In this document: in pieces, positions 17,269 through 26,658 of the stretch
Layout of the letters: each line of letters begins with the position of its first letter
Numbering within the stretch: the first letter of the stretch is position 1
Source of the DNA: Rhizobiales bacterium GAS188
GTDB lineage: Bacteria; Pseudomonadota; Alphaproteobacteria; Rhizobiales; Beijerinckiaceae
Length of the DNA: 64,000 nt
NCBI GenBank assembly: GCA_900104855.1
Contig: FNSS01000001.1
Location: forward strand, 3,968,001 to 4,032,000
Direction: 5' to 3'
Position numbers and translations under genes: made by a program
Notes under the pieces: model-generated
Seen by the model: only the letters and a program-made list of their open reading frames with translations
Databases searched by the model: none
What the model was told of the DNA's origin: nothing

Positions 17269-17915
17269 GGCGAGCTCCCGCCGCCATCGCCGAAAGGGGC
17301 ATCGTCGATCACGTGCTTCATGCCGGCCTGCATGTAATCCCACCCGGTATAGATCGTGAGCCCGGCCGCGATCCACAACAGCCACAGGCCGATGCTCACC
17401 GTGCCGGGCAGCACCACCTCGCCGGCCGGGCCGGCGATGAGGAAGCCGATCGCCACGAGCTGCACGGTGGTCTTCCATTTGGCGAGCGCGGTGACCGGCA
17501 CGCTGACGCGCAGCTCCGCCAGGAATTCCCGCAGGCCGGAGACCAGGATCTCGCGACACAGGATGACGATGGCGGCCCAGATGGACCAGGACTGGATCGT
17601 TCCCGCATGCACGAGCATGAGCAGTGTCGCCGCCACCAGGAGCTTGTCGGCGATGGGATCGAGCATGCGCCCGAGGGTCGATTGCTGCTGCCAGGCCCGG
17701 GCCAGATAGCCGTCGAAATAATCGGTGATCGCGGCGGCCGCGAAGATGGCGAGCGCCAGCCAGCGCATCCAGTTCTCGGTGTGCCAGAACAACAGGGCCG
17801 TCACGGCCGGCACCGCCAGCACGCGCCCATAGGTCAGGAGGTTCGGCAGATTCCAGATCAGCCGGGACCGAGTCGTCAAAGAGGGGGCATGCACCATCGC
17901 CAAGGACTGAAACAT
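17265..17915 (-). CDS. pgsA: CDP-diacylglycerol--glycerol-3-phosphate 3-phosphatidyltransferase
   Basis: A 216-residue inner-membrane enzyme that makes phosphatidylglycerophosphate, the committed step to phosphatidylglycerol and cardiolipin. The CDP-alcohol phosphotransferase motif is intact: DYFDGYLAR, then GRMLDPIADK eight residues on (D-G-x2-A-R-x8-G-x3-D-x3-D). About five membrane segments flank it. Start at 17915 (MFQSLAM) or 17897 (MVHAPS); neither has a strong ribosome site. First gene of the coupled pgsA-moaD-moeB operon, an order in which pgsA commonly leads molybdopterin genes in this order of bacteria. Confidence 0.94.
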   Translation of the reverse strand: MFQSLAMVHAPSLTTRSRLIWNLPNLLTYGRVLAVPAVTALLFWHTENWMRWLALAIFAAAAITDYFDGYLARAWQQQSTLGRMLDPIADKLLVAATLLMLVHAGTIQSWSIWAAIVILCREILVSGLREFLAELRVSVPVTALAKWKTTVQLVAIGFLIAGPAGEVVLPGTVSIGLWLLWIAAGLTIYTGWDYMQAGMKHVIDDAPFGDGGGSSP

Positions 17916-18125
17916 CGCCCTTGCGCGCGCGTCAACCCAAGATGGTGTGAAACCGGTCGGCGTGAAGCTGGCTTGCATATCGTCATCGCGTCTCGCCATT
18001 GCGCCGCGCCGGCTCGGCCGCCGCGGCGCCGCAACGGCCCAACGCCGTATCGGATTTGACGCAGGCGCGATAAGCGTCAGCATGACAGGCCGGCCACGGC
18101 GCCGGTGTCCCGATTGGAGGCTTGC

Positions 18126-18566
18126 ATGCGTCTTGTTGTGTCGATGCCGCTCCTGCTCTGCGCGCTCGCCTTGCCGCAGGAGGTGGGGCCGGCCCGGGCC
18201 GAGATGGCGGGAGCCGAGCCCAGCCTGTCCTGCAAGACGGGCTCGGCGCCGATGGCGCGCCTCGAGCTCCTGTTCGGCATGAGCCGGCATGGCGGCGAGC
18301 CGATCAACGACCAGGAATGGCAAGGTTTCGTCGACCAGGAGGTGACGCCGCGTTTCCCGGACGGCCTCACCGTGGTCCAGGCCTATGGCCAATGGCGCAA
18401 CCAGGCGGGCAGGATAACCAAGGAGAATTCCCGCATGCTGATGATCTGGTATCAGCCGAAACCCGACAGCGAGGCGCTCATCGAGGCCATCAGGGATGCC
18501 TACAAGGCGCGCTTCCAGCAGGAATCGGTGATGCGCGTCGACGGGCTTTCCTGCGTCTCGTTCTGA
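18126..18566 (+). CDS. DUF3574 domain secreted protein
   Basis: A 146-residue exported protein. A signal peptide ends near GPARA. The body matches the DUF3574 pattern: LELLFGMSR, then DQEWQGFVDQEVTPRFPDG and LTVVQAYGQWR. Function is unknown for the family. Two cysteines (one early in SLSCKTG, one near the end in GLSCVSF) could form a disulfide. The start at 18126 follows TGGAGG; an upstream Met at 18105 would spoil the signal peptide. Confidence 0.85.
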   Translation: MRLVVSMPLLLCALALPQEVGPARAEMAGAEPSLSCKTGSAPMARLELLFGMSRHGGEPINDQEWQGFVDQEVTPRFPDGLTVVQAYGQWRNQAGRITKENSRMLMIWYQPKPDSEALIEAIRDAYKARFQQESVMRVDGLSCVSF

Positions 18567-18746
18567 GGATCAAGAGAGGTAAGCCGGACGACCCGTAACC
18601 TCAGGTCACGAAAAGTGAATGATTTGGTGTGATTCTTGGCCTATAAGCCAACCGACCAAGTGACGACCGCAACTGACGGTTGAAGGCTGGCGATCCCGCG
18701 ATGCGGACGAAGCCTTTCGATCAGGCGGTTAACCAAGGCAATCTCG

Positions 18747-20087
18747 ATGGCGCGCAAATATTTCGGCACGGACGGCATTCGCGGCAAGGCGAACGCGATC
18801 ATCACGCCGGAACTCGCGCTCAAGGTCGGCCAGGCGGCGGGCCTCGTCTTCCAGCGCGGCGATTACCGCCACCGGGTGGTGATCGGCAAGGATACGCGCC
18901 TGTCCGGCTACATGATCGAGAACGCCATGGTGGCCGGTTTCACCTCGGTCGGGCTCGACGTGCTGCTGCTGGGGCCGATGCCGACGCCGGCAGTCGCGAT
19001 GCTGACGCGGTCGATGCGCTGCGATATCGGCGTCATGATCTCGGCATCCCATAACGGTTTCGAGGATAACGGCATCAAGCTGTTCGGACCGGACGGCTAC
19101 AAGCTCTCGGACGAGATCGAGGGCGACATCGCCGCCTTGCTCGATCAGAATCTGGCGAGCCGCCTTTCGGAAGCCCCCGATCTCGGTCGCGCCAAGCGCA
19201 TCGAGAGCGTGCATGCGCGCTACATCGAATTCGCCAAGCGCACCTTGCCGCGCGGCCTTGGCCTCGACGGTATGCGGGTCGTCGTCGATTGCGCCAATGG
19301 GGCCGCCTATAAGGTGGCGCCGGAGGCATTGTGGGAGCTCGGCGCCGAGGTGATCACCATCGGGGTCGACCCGGACGGCTTCAACATCAACAAGGAATGC
19401 GGCTCGACCGCACCCCAAACCCTGGTCAACAAGGTCAAGGAGATGCGCGCCGATGTCGGCATCGCGCTCGATGGCGATGCCGATCGCGTGCTGATCGTCG
19501 ATGAGCGGGGCCATCTGGTGGACGGCGATCAATTGATGGGGGTGGTCGCCACCAGCTGGCGCGAGGATAACCGCCTCTCCCAGCCCGGCATCGTCGCGAC
19601 CGTCATGTCCAATCTCGGCCTCGAGCGCTATCTGAACGGCATCGGGCTGTCGCTGGCGCGCACCGCGGTCGGGGACCGCTATGTGCTCGAATATATGCGC
19701 GAGCACGGCTACAATCTGGGTGGCGAGCAATCCGGCCATATCATCATGTCGGACTACACCACCACAGGAGATGGCCTCGTGGCGGCGCTGCAGCTGCTGG
19801 CCGTGGTCAAGCGTACCGAGCGGCCGGTCAGCGAGGTCTGCCATTGCTTCGAGCCGCTGCCCCAGGTCCTCAAGAATGTGCGCTACAAGATCGGCGAGCC
19901 ACTGGCCGAGCAGAATGTCGTGACCGCGATCGAGAGCGGCCGGGGCCGCCTCGGCAATCAGGGACGCCTGGTCATTCGCCCCTCGGGCACCGAGCCCGTC
20001 ATCCGGGTGATGGGGGAGGGCGATGACCGCGATCTCGTCGAGCGCGTCGTCGACGATATCGTCGAAGCCCTGATGAAGGCGGCGTAG
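18747..20087 (+). CDS. glmM: Phosphoglucosamine mutase GlmM
   Basis: A 446-residue cytosolic enzyme that converts glucosamine-6-phosphate to glucosamine-1-phosphate for peptidoglycan and LPS precursors. All four family loops are visible: YFGTDGIRG at the N-terminus, the phosphoserine loop MISASHN, the magnesium site ALDGDADR, and the sugar/phosphate loops GEQSGHII and [12 protein letters not shown]. Length is standard. It is monocistronic here, with a repeat block after it. Confidence 0.97.
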   Translation: MARKYFGTDGIRGKANAIITPELALKVGQAAGLVFQRGDYRHRVVIGKDTRLSGYMIENAMVAGFTSVGLDVLLLGPMPTPAVAMLTRSMRCDIGVMISASHNGFEDNGIKLFGPDGYKLSDEIEGDIAALLDQNLASRLSEAPDLGRAKRIESVHARYIEFAKRTLPRGLGLDGMRVVVDCANGAAYKVAPEALWELGAEVITIGVDPDGFNINKECGSTAPQTLVNKVKEMRADVGIALDGDADRVLIVDERGHLVDGDQLMGVVATSWREDNRLSQPGIVATVMSNLGLERYLNGIGLSLARTAVGDRYVLEYMREHGYNLGGEQSGHIIMSDYTTTGDGLVAALQLLAVVKRTERPVSEVCHCFEPLPQVLKNVRYKIGEPLAEQNVVTAIESGRGRLGNQGRLVIRPSGTEPVIRVMGEGDDRDLVERVVDDIVEALMKAA

Positions 20088-20113
20088 GGGCGGGACGCCC
20101 TTCCCGCGCGCTT

Positions 20114-20340
20114 CCTTCTCCCGCTTGCGGGAGAAGGTGCAAGTCTTGAACAGAAAGACTCTGCGGAGTGAGGGCGGATGAGGGGCGCTGCTGAAGCGCG
20201 TCACCGATATCCTTCCATTCGCCTCACCCGCCGTAAGCTGTCCCGAGATCGCCCCCGATCGGCGCTGCCGCGATTCACCCTCACCCGTCCTCACTGCGTT
20301 CGGGCACCTTCCCCCGCGCGAAGGGCGCGGGAGAGGGAAG
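20114..20340. repeat. Intergenic palindromic repeat block (family A, second copy)
   Basis: A hairpin at 20114-20137 (11-bp stem, TT loop) opens the block, and CACTGCGTTCGGGCACCTTC plus a second GC-rich hairpin closes it near 20315-20336, in the same arrangement as 2747-2883 but with a longer, diverged centre. The 405-base gap 20088-20492 holds this block and then a relatively AT-rich leader (20350-20425) that likely contains the promoter of the next gene. Confidence 0.75.
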
Positions 20341-20492
20341 AGATGCGCCGTTGCAGTGCTGCAACACTTAACGGGTGATTCAGGTTACTCGTTAGGGTTA
20401 AGTCATCCTTAAGTATTCTTTGCCATCTTCCTGCCGTGAAATTCGCTGGGTCCTGCGTCGCGTGGGCCCATGCACGGCAGAAGGGGATGGTT

Positions 20493-21425
20493 ATGGGCTT
20501 CGTGAAGTCTCTCACGGCAGCGAGCCTGTTGTCGCTGAGCAGCGTCGTGGCGCTGGGCGGTGTGGCGGCGCAGGCCGCCGATCTTGCTCCCCTGCCGGCA
20601 CCGCCACTGCCCCCGCCGGTCGAATTCGCCGGCAATTGGTATATCCGCGGCGATGTGGGCGTCGCCTCCTACTCGACCGGTCAATGGACCCAGCCAGTGA
20701 CCGTCAATCAGGGAGAGCAGCTCCTGTCCTCGGGCTTCCTGTCGAAGTCGATCCAGGAGCCGGCTTTCATCGATGCCGGTATCGGTTACCAGTTCAACCA
20801 GTGGATCCGCGCCGATGTGACGGCCGAATACCGCACCGCGATCGGCCTGCGCGGCGTCTTCCAGGAAAAGATCTTCAACCCCTTCGTTCCCTTCGCCTTC
20901 CTTGGCCAGAACGAAATGCCGGGCACTCTGCAGTCGACCCTGGTCATGGCCAATGCCTATGCGGATATCGGCACCTGGTATGGGCTGACTCCCTATGTGG
21001 GCGCCGGCGTCGGCATCGTCCGCCACAACATGAGCGGCTTCACCGATTCAGGTTTCGCCTTCAGCGGCACCGCATTCGCCGCCAATGGCTTGCCGAACGG
21101 AGCACTGTCACCGGTCTTGAACAGCCCGATCACCGATAAGACCAAGACCAATTTCGCCTGGGCCGCCATGGCCGGACTCTCCTACAGCATCACGCCGAAT
21201 CTCAAGCTCGACTTGGGCTATCGCTACATGAATCTCGGCACGGTCAGCTCGGGGATCATCCACTGCCTCTGCGGCCAGACCTTCCAGGGCTTCAAGGTCA
21301 AGGATCTGACCTCGAACGAGTTCCGCATCGGTATGCGCTGGATGTTCGGCGAGGTCGGCCCGATCGCCATGGCACCGCCTGCGCCTGAATATGTGCCGCA
21401 ACAGCCGATCGTGCGCAAATACTGA
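20493..21425 (+). CDS. Outer-membrane beta-barrel protein (Omp25/Omp31-like)
   Basis: A 310-residue porin-like protein. The signal peptide ends at GVAAQAAD; a proline-rich linker (LAPLPAPPLPPP) precedes the barrel. Barrel strands alternate polar and hydrophobic residues; GNWYIRGDVGVA, YVGAGVGI and LDLGYRYMNLG are recurring motifs of the Rhizobiales surface-antigen family. Unusually for the family it ends in KY after a Pro/Ala tail rather than in Phe. Start at 20493 has AAGGGG at good spacing; ATG at 20487 is too close. Its paralogue follows at 21741. Confidence 0.9.
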   Translation: MGFVKSLTAASLLSLSSVVALGGVAAQAADLAPLPAPPLPPPVEFAGNWYIRGDVGVASYSTGQWTQPVTVNQGEQLLSSGFLSKSIQEPAFIDAGIGYQFNQWIRADVTAEYRTAIGLRGVFQEKIFNPFVPFAFLGQNEMPGTLQSTLVMANAYADIGTWYGLTPYVGAGVGIVRHNMSGFTDSGFAFSGTAFAANGLPNGALSPVLNSPITDKTKTNFAWAAMAGLSYSITPNLKLDLGYRYMNLGTVSSGIIHCLCGQTFQGFKVKDLTSNEFRIGMRWMFGEVGPIAMAPPAPEYVPQQPIVRKY

Positions 21426-21449
21426 GGATCGGCCTCAGACGGATTTGGA

Positions 21450-21482
21450 CGGCGCGGAGGGCTCTCCGCGCCGTTTCCTTTT
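21450..21482 (+). terminator. Rho-independent terminator after the first Omp gene
   Basis: A perfect 10-bp stem CGGCGCGGAG / CTCCGCGCCG with a GGCT loop, followed by TTTCCTTTT. Confidence 0.9.
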
Positions 21483-21740
21483 CGGCCGCACCGGACGCCG
21501 GAAATCGCGAACAGCACTCACGCGTCGGCCGAGCTTAAAGCGTCATTAACGTTAATCGACAATGATCAATTCGACACGAAGCGTGATGTGGTCGGCACAC
21601 GCCGAGTGCTCTCGCGATCAGGCCCGGCAGGTGATTCCCATTCGCCGGATGAGGCCTGACCGCAAGGTGCCGATCGGCGCGTCGATCCGATGGACGGATC
21701 GCACGCATGCAGCGGCACAGGTCTACGAGGAGCAGCCGTG

Positions 21741-22520
21741 ATGATCCGCAAAATCCTGGTCCTGGGAACCTTCCTCGCCGCAGCTTGCGGGCAGGCTGCG
21801 CAGGCCGCTGATCTCGACGTGCCGGCCCCCATCAATCCGCCGCAAGACGAGACGTCGAGCTTCTTCGGCTCGGGATGGTATATCCGCGGCGATATCGGTT
21901 ACTCCGTCCCCACGGGCCCGAGCGGCAGTTTCGCGAACCTGCCCCTGAGGCAGGTGAGTTGGGCGACCTCCGCGACGGCGGGGATCGGCGTCGGCTACAA
22001 GATCACCAATTGGATCCGTGCCGACATGACGGGGGATTACCTGTTCCAGAGGGATGTGCATTTCTTCGGCTCGGACCCGGTCACCGGCCAATTCTTCCGG
22101 AACTCGACTGGGCTCGGAGGCTATACGGTGCTCGCCAACGGCTATTTCGACGTCGGCACCTGGTCGAGCGTGACGCCTTATGTCGGAGCCGGAGTCGGCT
22201 ATGCGTTCTTCCGCAACACCGAGATCGAGAACGTGCCGATGGCGCAGACGGCGACCGGGAGCTTCGTGCCCGTCACCAATCCGGTGACCGGCCAGACCAT
22301 CGTCAACCGACTTCCCGGGGGCTCGCGGGGCTCCTTTGCCTGGGCCTTGATGGCGGGCGCGTCCGTCGATCTCGCGCCCGGCCTCAAATTCGATCTCGGC
22401 TACCGCTACCTGAACATCGCCGATGGCGCGCTCGCCAGCACGGCCACCGGCGCCACCAAGCTGAAATCGCTCGGCATGAACCAGTTCCGCGTCGGCCTGC
22501 GCTACGCCTTCGACCAGTAA
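21741..22520 (+). CDS. Outer-membrane beta-barrel protein (Omp25/Omp31-like), paralogue
   Basis: A 259-residue barrel protein related to the one upstream: signal peptide ending AAQAAD, the shared SGWYIRGDIGYS, YVGAGVGYAFFR and FDLGYRYLNIADG motifs, and a C-terminal strand FRVGLRYAFDQ with a near-terminal Phe. ATG at 21741 is set by AGGAG eight bases upstream; GTG at 21738 is an alternative. The preceding terminator means it has its own promoter, probably in the AT-richer part of 21530-21600. Role: outer-membrane structure or small-molecule passage. Confidence 0.9.
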   Translation: MIRKILVLGTFLAAACGQAAQAADLDVPAPINPPQDETSSFFGSGWYIRGDIGYSVPTGPSGSFANLPLRQVSWATSATAGIGVGYKITNWIRADMTGDYLFQRDVHFFGSDPVTGQFFRNSTGLGGYTVLANGYFDVGTWSSVTPYVGAGVGYAFFRNTEIENVPMAQTATGSFVPVTNPVTGQTIVNRLPGGSRGSFAWALMAGASVDLAPGLKFDLGYRYLNIADGALASTATGATKLKSLGMNQFRVGLRYAFDQ

Positions 22521-22539
22521 GAGTGCCGACCAAGCGGGC

Positions 22540-23049
22540 TCATTTCTCCTCGCGCAGCCCCGGCGTGCCGCCTTCGCCGAGCCCGCCCACATGGGTCTGG
22601 GTGTAGCGTTCGAGGCCGATGCGCTTGATCAGGTCGAGTTGCGTCTCGAGGAAGTCGATATGGCCTTCCTCATCGGCCATCAGCAGCTCGAACAGGTCCC
22701 GCGAGGGATAATCGCGAACCTTCAGGCAATGTTCGGCCGCCTCCTGGTACAGCGAGCGGGCTCCGACCTCGGCCCCGAGATCGGCTTCGAGGATCTCCTT
22801 GACGTTCTCGCCGATGCGCAGCGGGTCGAGCGTCTGCAGATTGGGAAATCCTTCGAGGAAGATGATGCGGTCGATGAAGCGGTCGGCGTGGCGCATCTCC
22901 TCGATCGATTCCTCGCGCCATTTCTTGGCGAGGCCGTTGAGCCCCCAATTATCGAGCAGGCGGTAATGCAGCCAGTATTGGCTGATGGCGGTGAGCTCGC
23001 TGCGCAGGCCCTTATTGAGATATTCGATGACCTTCTTGTCGCCCTTCAT
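22540..23049 (-). CDS. bfr: Bacterioferritin
   Basis: A 169-residue haem-containing ferritin that stores iron in 24-subunit shells. The ferroxidase ligands are recognisable: Glu in [12 protein letters not shown], Glu/Met/His in [12 protein letters not shown] (with the haem-ligand Met), Glu in [11 protein letters not shown] and Glu/His in [11 protein letters not shown]. The start ATG at 23049 follows GGGAGG. Its partner ferredoxin gene lies 117 bases upstream on the same strand, so the pair is probably co-regulated by iron. Confidence 0.97.
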   Translation of the reverse strand: MKGDKKVIEYLNKGLRSELTAISQYWLHYRLLDNWGLNGLAKKWREESIEEMRHADRFIDRIIFLEGFPNLQTLDPLRIGENVKEILEADLGAEVGARSLYQEAAEHCLKVRDYPSRDLFELLMADEEGHIDFLETQLDLIKRIGLERYTQTHVGGLGEGGTPGLREEK

Positions 23050-23166
23050 CACTGCCTCCCTGCGCCGGCGTCCTCACGACGCCGCTCTTCGATCCAAATC
23101 CCGATCGGAGGCACGAATCAAGTCCTGATTCAGGCCGGGAGCCGGGATGTCGGGACCGTATTGTAC

Positions 23167-23442
23167 CTATTCGGCGGCGATCAGGAAGGGAAGTTCAGGC
23201 TCTTCAGGCGCATGCCCGTGACCGGTGTCGCCGGCCGGGCAAACCGCGCAGCCGACATGGCAATTCTCCATATGCGCCTTCGCCAGGAGAGCGCGCACAG
23301 TCTCAACGCAGCGCCCGCAGCGCGGTGCGCAGCCGAGGCAGCGATAGGCCTGGCCGGCGGAACGCGGCCGAGCTTCGCCTTCGAGGCGCAGCGTTTCGAG
23401 AATCTGCGCCTCGGTGAGGACGTTGCAGGAACAGACGATCAA
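23167..23442 (-). CDS. bfd: Bacterioferritin-associated ferredoxin
   Basis: A 91-residue [2Fe-2S] protein of the BFD fold that reduces the bacterioferritin core so iron can leave. CSC at residues 4-6 and CLGCAPRCGRC provide cluster ligands. A tail with four further Cys/His residues (ENCHVGCAVC) goes beyond the usual 60-70 residues and could hold another metal. Upstream at 23455-23473 is a candidate iron-responsive operator. Confidence 0.92.
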   Translation of the reverse strand: MIVCSCNVLTEAQILETLRLEGEARPRSAGQAYRCLGCAPRCGRCVETVRALLAKAHMENCHVGCAVCPAGDTGHGHAPEEPELPFLIAAE

Positions 23443-23454
23443 GACCGAAACCTA

Positions 23455-23473
23455 GTTTAGAATCTTTAAAAAC
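23455..23473 (-). promoter_or_regulatory. Candidate iron-responsive operator (Irr-box-like) upstream of bfd
   Basis: GTTTAGAATCTTTAAAAAC carries GTTT/AAAC ends and a TTTAGAA half resembling the Irr box (TTTAGAA..TTCTAAA); the second half is imperfect. It sits 13 bases before the bfd start codon. Location suits control of iron storage. Confidence 0.4.
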
Positions 23474-23661
23474 TGTAGCGTTCTCAATAGCTTATATAGA
23501 GGCACACGGGGCAGCACAAGAGCTGCGCCGTCACGTTCCCGGGAGGCTCAGTGTCGCACCCTGCCGCGGGGCTCCCGAGGTCGCGGTGCGGGCCGGGATT
23601 GAGCTTGCGAATCCAATATCTTGCGGTGCGAGCTCGCCGGTGTGGTCCCGGATCCGCCGCG

Positions 23662-25269
23662 TCAAGAGATGGCGGTCAGGCCCTGCTCTTTCATGAGCTT
23701 GTAGGTGATGGCATCGACGAGCGCCTGGAAGGAGGCGTCGACGAGGTTCCCGGAGACGCCGACCGTGGTCCAGCGGTCGCCGCGCTTGTCGCCGAACTCG
23801 ATCAGCACGCGCGTGACGGCATCCGAGCCGCCCTGGAAGATGCGCACCTTGTAGTCGAGGAGCTCGAGGTCGGCGATCAGCGATTGATAGATGCCGAGAT
23901 CCTTGCGCAGCGCGAGATCGAGCGCATTGAAGGGCCCGTTGCCCTCCGCGGCCGAGATCATCGTCTCCTCGCCGACCTTCACGCGCACCACGGCCTCCGA
24001 GAAGGTCACGAGCTCGCCGACGGCGTTGTGGCGGCGCTCCACGCTCACCGAGAAGCGTTCGACCGAGAAGAATTCGCGGGCCTCGCCCAGCACGCGCTTG
24101 GCGAGCAGGAAGAAGGAAGCGTCGGCGCCCTCGAATGCATAGCCCTGCGCCTCCTTGTCCTTGACCTCGTCGAGCAGGCGCAACAGCCGCGGATCGTCCT
24201 TGCCGAGGCGGATGCCCACACGGTCGAGCTCGGCCAGGATGTTCGACTTGCCGGCCTGGTCGGAGACCAGGACCCGCCGCTGATTGCCGACGCTTTCGGG
24301 CGCCACATGCTCATAGGTCTGCGGATCCTTGAGCACTGCGGAAGCGTGGATGCCGGCCTTGGTGGCGAAGGCCGAGGCGCCGACGAAAGGCGCATGGCGA
24401 TCAGGGGCGCGATTGAGGATCTCGTCGAGCGCCCGCGACACATGGGTGAGCTCGCCCAGCCCCTCCTCGCCGATGCCGATGTCGAAACGCTCAGCGAAGG
24501 CGGGCTTCAGCTTCAAGGCGCCGATCAGCGTCACCAGATTGGCGTTGCCGCAGCGCTCGCCGAGCCCGTTCAGCGTGCCTTGGATCTGGCGCGCCCCGGC
24601 CTCGACGGCGGCGAGGGAGTTCGCGACCGCACAGCCGCAATCGTCATGCGCATGGATGCCGAGATGGTCGCCCGGCACGTGCTGGGCGGTCTCGGCCACG
24701 ATGCGGCGAACTTCTTCCGGCAAGGTGCCGCCATTGGTGTCGCACAACACGATCCAGCGGGCGCCAGCCTTATGGGCGGCCTTGGCGCAGGCCAGCGCAT
24801 AGCCGGGATTGGCCTTGTAGCCGTCGAAATAATGCTCGCAATCGAGGATGGCCTCGCGCCCTTTGGCGACGACCGCCGCGATGCTCTCCGAGATGCCGGC
24901 GAGATTGTCCTCGAGCGTCGTCTCGAGCGCCACGCGCACCTGGTAGTCGGAGGTCTTGGCGACCAGCACGATGGCATCGGCGGCGCTGTCGAGGAGCGCC
25001 GCGATGCCGGGGTCGTTCGAGACCGAACGGCCCGAACGCCGCGTCATGCCGAAGGCTGCGAACTTTGCGGATTTGGTGCGCTTCTCCTTGAAGAACTCGG
25101 TGTCCTGCGGGTTGGCGCCCGGATAGCCGCCTTCGACATAGCCGACGCCGAGCCGGTCGAGCAGCACCGCGACCTGGCGCTTATCCTCGAGCGAGAAATC
25201 CACACCGGTCGTCTGCGCGCCGTCACGCAAGGTGGTGTCGAACAGGTGCAGGCGCTGGCGAGAATCCAC
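23662..25269 (-). CDS. cimA: (R)-citramalate synthase (CimA type)
   Basis: A 535-residue enzyme of the isopropylmalate/homocitrate synthase family. The catalytic TIM barrel begins LFDTTLRDGAQTTGVDFS, contains the metal ligands in GIHAHDDCGCAVANSL and ends with NGLGERCGNANL; a C-terminal regulatory domain (EVHR-like, from about residue 390) follows. The long form and GVDFS favour CimA over LeuA, giving a pyruvate route to 2-oxobutyrate and isoleucine. Translation starts at GTG 25269. A membrane-anchored protein gene lies 21 bases upstream on the same strand. An 813-codon open frame antisense to it is a high-GC artefact. Confidence 0.92.
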   Translation of the reverse strand: MDSRQRLHLFDTTLRDGAQTTGVDFSLEDKRQVAVLLDRLGVGYVEGGYPGANPQDTEFFKEKRTKSAKFAAFGMTRRSGRSVSNDPGIAALLDSAADAIVLVAKTSDYQVRVALETTLEDNLAGISESIAAVVAKGREAILDCEHYFDGYKANPGYALACAKAAHKAGARWIVLCDTNGGTLPEEVRRIVAETAQHVPGDHLGIHAHDDCGCAVANSLAAVEAGARQIQGTLNGLGERCGNANLVTLIGALKLKPAFAERFDIGIGEEGLGELTHVSRALDEILNRAPDRHAPFVGASAFATKAGIHASAVLKDPQTYEHVAPESVGNQRRVLVSDQAGKSNILAELDRVGIRLGKDDPRLLRLLDEVKDKEAQGYAFEGADASFFLLAKRVLGEAREFFSVERFSVSVERRHNAVGELVTFSEAVVRVKVGEETMISAAEGNGPFNALDLALRKDLGIYQSLIADLELLDYKVRIFQGGSDAVTRVLIEFGDKRGDRWTTVGVSGNLVDASFQALVDAITYKLMKEQGLTAIS

Positions 25270-25290
25270 GAGGCGTTCCGATCAATCCCG

Positions 25291-25893
25291 CTAGCGGCCG
25301 AGAAACAGCGAAGAATAATTGACGTAGTAATAGCCCGCACCCGCGAGCACCAGCAGCACCGCGATCCAGAAGATCAGGGTCGCGGCCGTCGAGCGGCGCG
25401 GGGTGGCGGGCGGCGCTTCCGGCGGCAGGGAGGAGCGCAGCGAGTTGCCCTTCATGGCCGAGATGCGTTGCGGCGCGGCGGCCGCCGCGGCGGATGCGGC
25501 CGCGTCATTGCGCTCGGCGATAGCGGCCTTGCGGCCGATCATGTCCTCGGCGAGGCGGCGATAGGTCGCAAGCCGGCGCTGCGTGCGTTCGCCGAGGATA
25601 TAGGATTCGACCTCGTCCTCGGTCGGATCGCGCCCATGGGTCTTGAAGAACGAGGCGAGCCAGTCGCGCTTGTTCAGCTTGTAGAGCGCATAGCCGACGA
25701 GGCCTGCCAGATCCTCCTCGCCCTGAACGAGCTCGGCGAAGACAGGATTACGCTGCCAGGGGCGCGTCGCAGACACCGCTACGGGCGGCGCGGGCCGTTC
25801 GGTCGAAGTGGGCACGGCCGGCTTGTCGCCGATGCCGGGCGCAGCCGCGACGCCTGCGGCAGCCTCTTGTCGTTCCGGTTGATCGTCCGGCAT
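25291..25893 (-). CDS. Conserved hypothetical protein with C-terminal membrane anchor
   Basis: A 200-residue protein I do not recognise by function. Residues 1-50 are Pro/Ala rich and probably disordered; about 50-120 form a charged, helical region (FAELVQGEEDLAGLVGYALY, ending RRLATYRRLAEDM); then an Ala-rich linker, and a single hydrophobic helix near the C-terminus (STAATLIFWIAVLLVLAGAG). This is a tail-anchored topology. The start at 25893 has AGGAG at seven bases. It is upstream of cimA with a 21-base gap and divergent from rnhB. Confidence 0.8.
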   Translation of the reverse strand: MPDDQPERQEAAAGVAAAPGIGDKPAVPTSTERPAPPVAVSATRPWQRNPVFAELVQGEEDLAGLVGYALYKLNKRDWLASFFKTHGRDPTEDEVESYILGERTQRRLATYRRLAEDMIGRKAAIAERNDAAASAAAAAAPQRISAMKGNSLRSSLPPEAPPATPRRSTAATLIFWIAVLLVLAGAGYYYVNYSSLFLGR

Positions 25894-26020
25894 GGGGATC
25901 TCCTCGAATCTCCGCTCGACGAGGCCTTGACCCTGTGCTCGCGGGCCATTCACATACGCCAACCCCTCGAATCAGCCAATAGCAGCGCCTGAACGCCAAA
26001 TCTTCAACACCAAGTTTCCG

Positions 26021-26641
26021 ATGCCTCCGACCTTCGAATTCGAACAGATGATGCTGCAGCAGGGCCACCGCCTGGTGGCCGGCGTCGACGAGGCCGGCCG
26101 CGGACCGCTGGCCGGTCCACTGGTGGCTGCGGCCGTCATCCTCGATCCGGGCTCGATGCCCGAGGGCGTCGACGATTCGAAGGCGCTGAAGCCCGAGCAG
26201 CGCGCGGCCCTGTTCGAGGCCATCCTCGATTGTGCCGAGGTCGGCATCGCCACGGTGAGCGTCGCCGAAATCGACCGCATCAACATCCGCCAGGCGACCT
26301 TGCTGGCGATGCGCCGGGCGGTCGCCGCCTTGCCGCGTCGTCCCTGCGTGGCGCTGATCGACGGCAATGATCCGCCGGCGCTCAGCTGCGCGACGAGCGC
26401 GATCATCGGCGGGGACGGGCTGTCCCTGTCGATCGCCGCCGCCTCGATCGTCGCCAAAGTGTTCCGCGACGCGATCATGCGGCGGCTCGAAGCCGCCCAT
26501 CCCGGATACGGCTTTTCGGCGCATAAGGGCTATGGCACCAAGGCGCATCTGGCGGCGCTCGCCCGCCTCGGCCCCTCCGCGGCGCACCGCACGAGCTTCG
26601 CGCCGGTGCGGCTGTCCCTTCCAGGAGCGGTGCTGATCTGA
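26021..26641 (+). CDS. rnhB: Ribonuclease HII
   Basis: A 206-residue endonuclease that cuts the RNA strand of RNA-DNA hybrids and removes misincorporated ribonucleotides. Motifs are intact: GVDEAGRGPLAGP (first catalytic Asp-Glu), DGND (third Asp) and AAASIVAKVFRD (later acidic residue), plus the substrate-sensing AHKGYGTKAH. In many alphaproteobacteria rnhB directly precedes ccrM; here a 2.4-kb diguanylate cyclase gene lies between them on the other strand. Confidence 0.96.
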   Translation: MPPTFEFEQMMLQQGHRLVAGVDEAGRGPLAGPLVAAAVILDPGSMPEGVDDSKALKPEQRAALFEAILDCAEVGIATVSVAEIDRINIRQATLLAMRRAVAALPRRPCVALIDGNDPPALSCATSAIIGGDGLSLSIAAASIVAKVFRDAIMRRLEAAHPGYGFSAHKGYGTKAHLAALARLGPSAAHRTSFAPVRLSLPGAVLI

Positions 26642-26658
26642 GCGCTGGTGCTCGTGGC

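Noticed and set aside
23551-25992. 813-codon open frame on the + strand opposite cimA
   Set aside because: It is a by-product of high GC and codon bias of cimA and the upstream gene on the other strand; its translation is low-complexity with no family motif.
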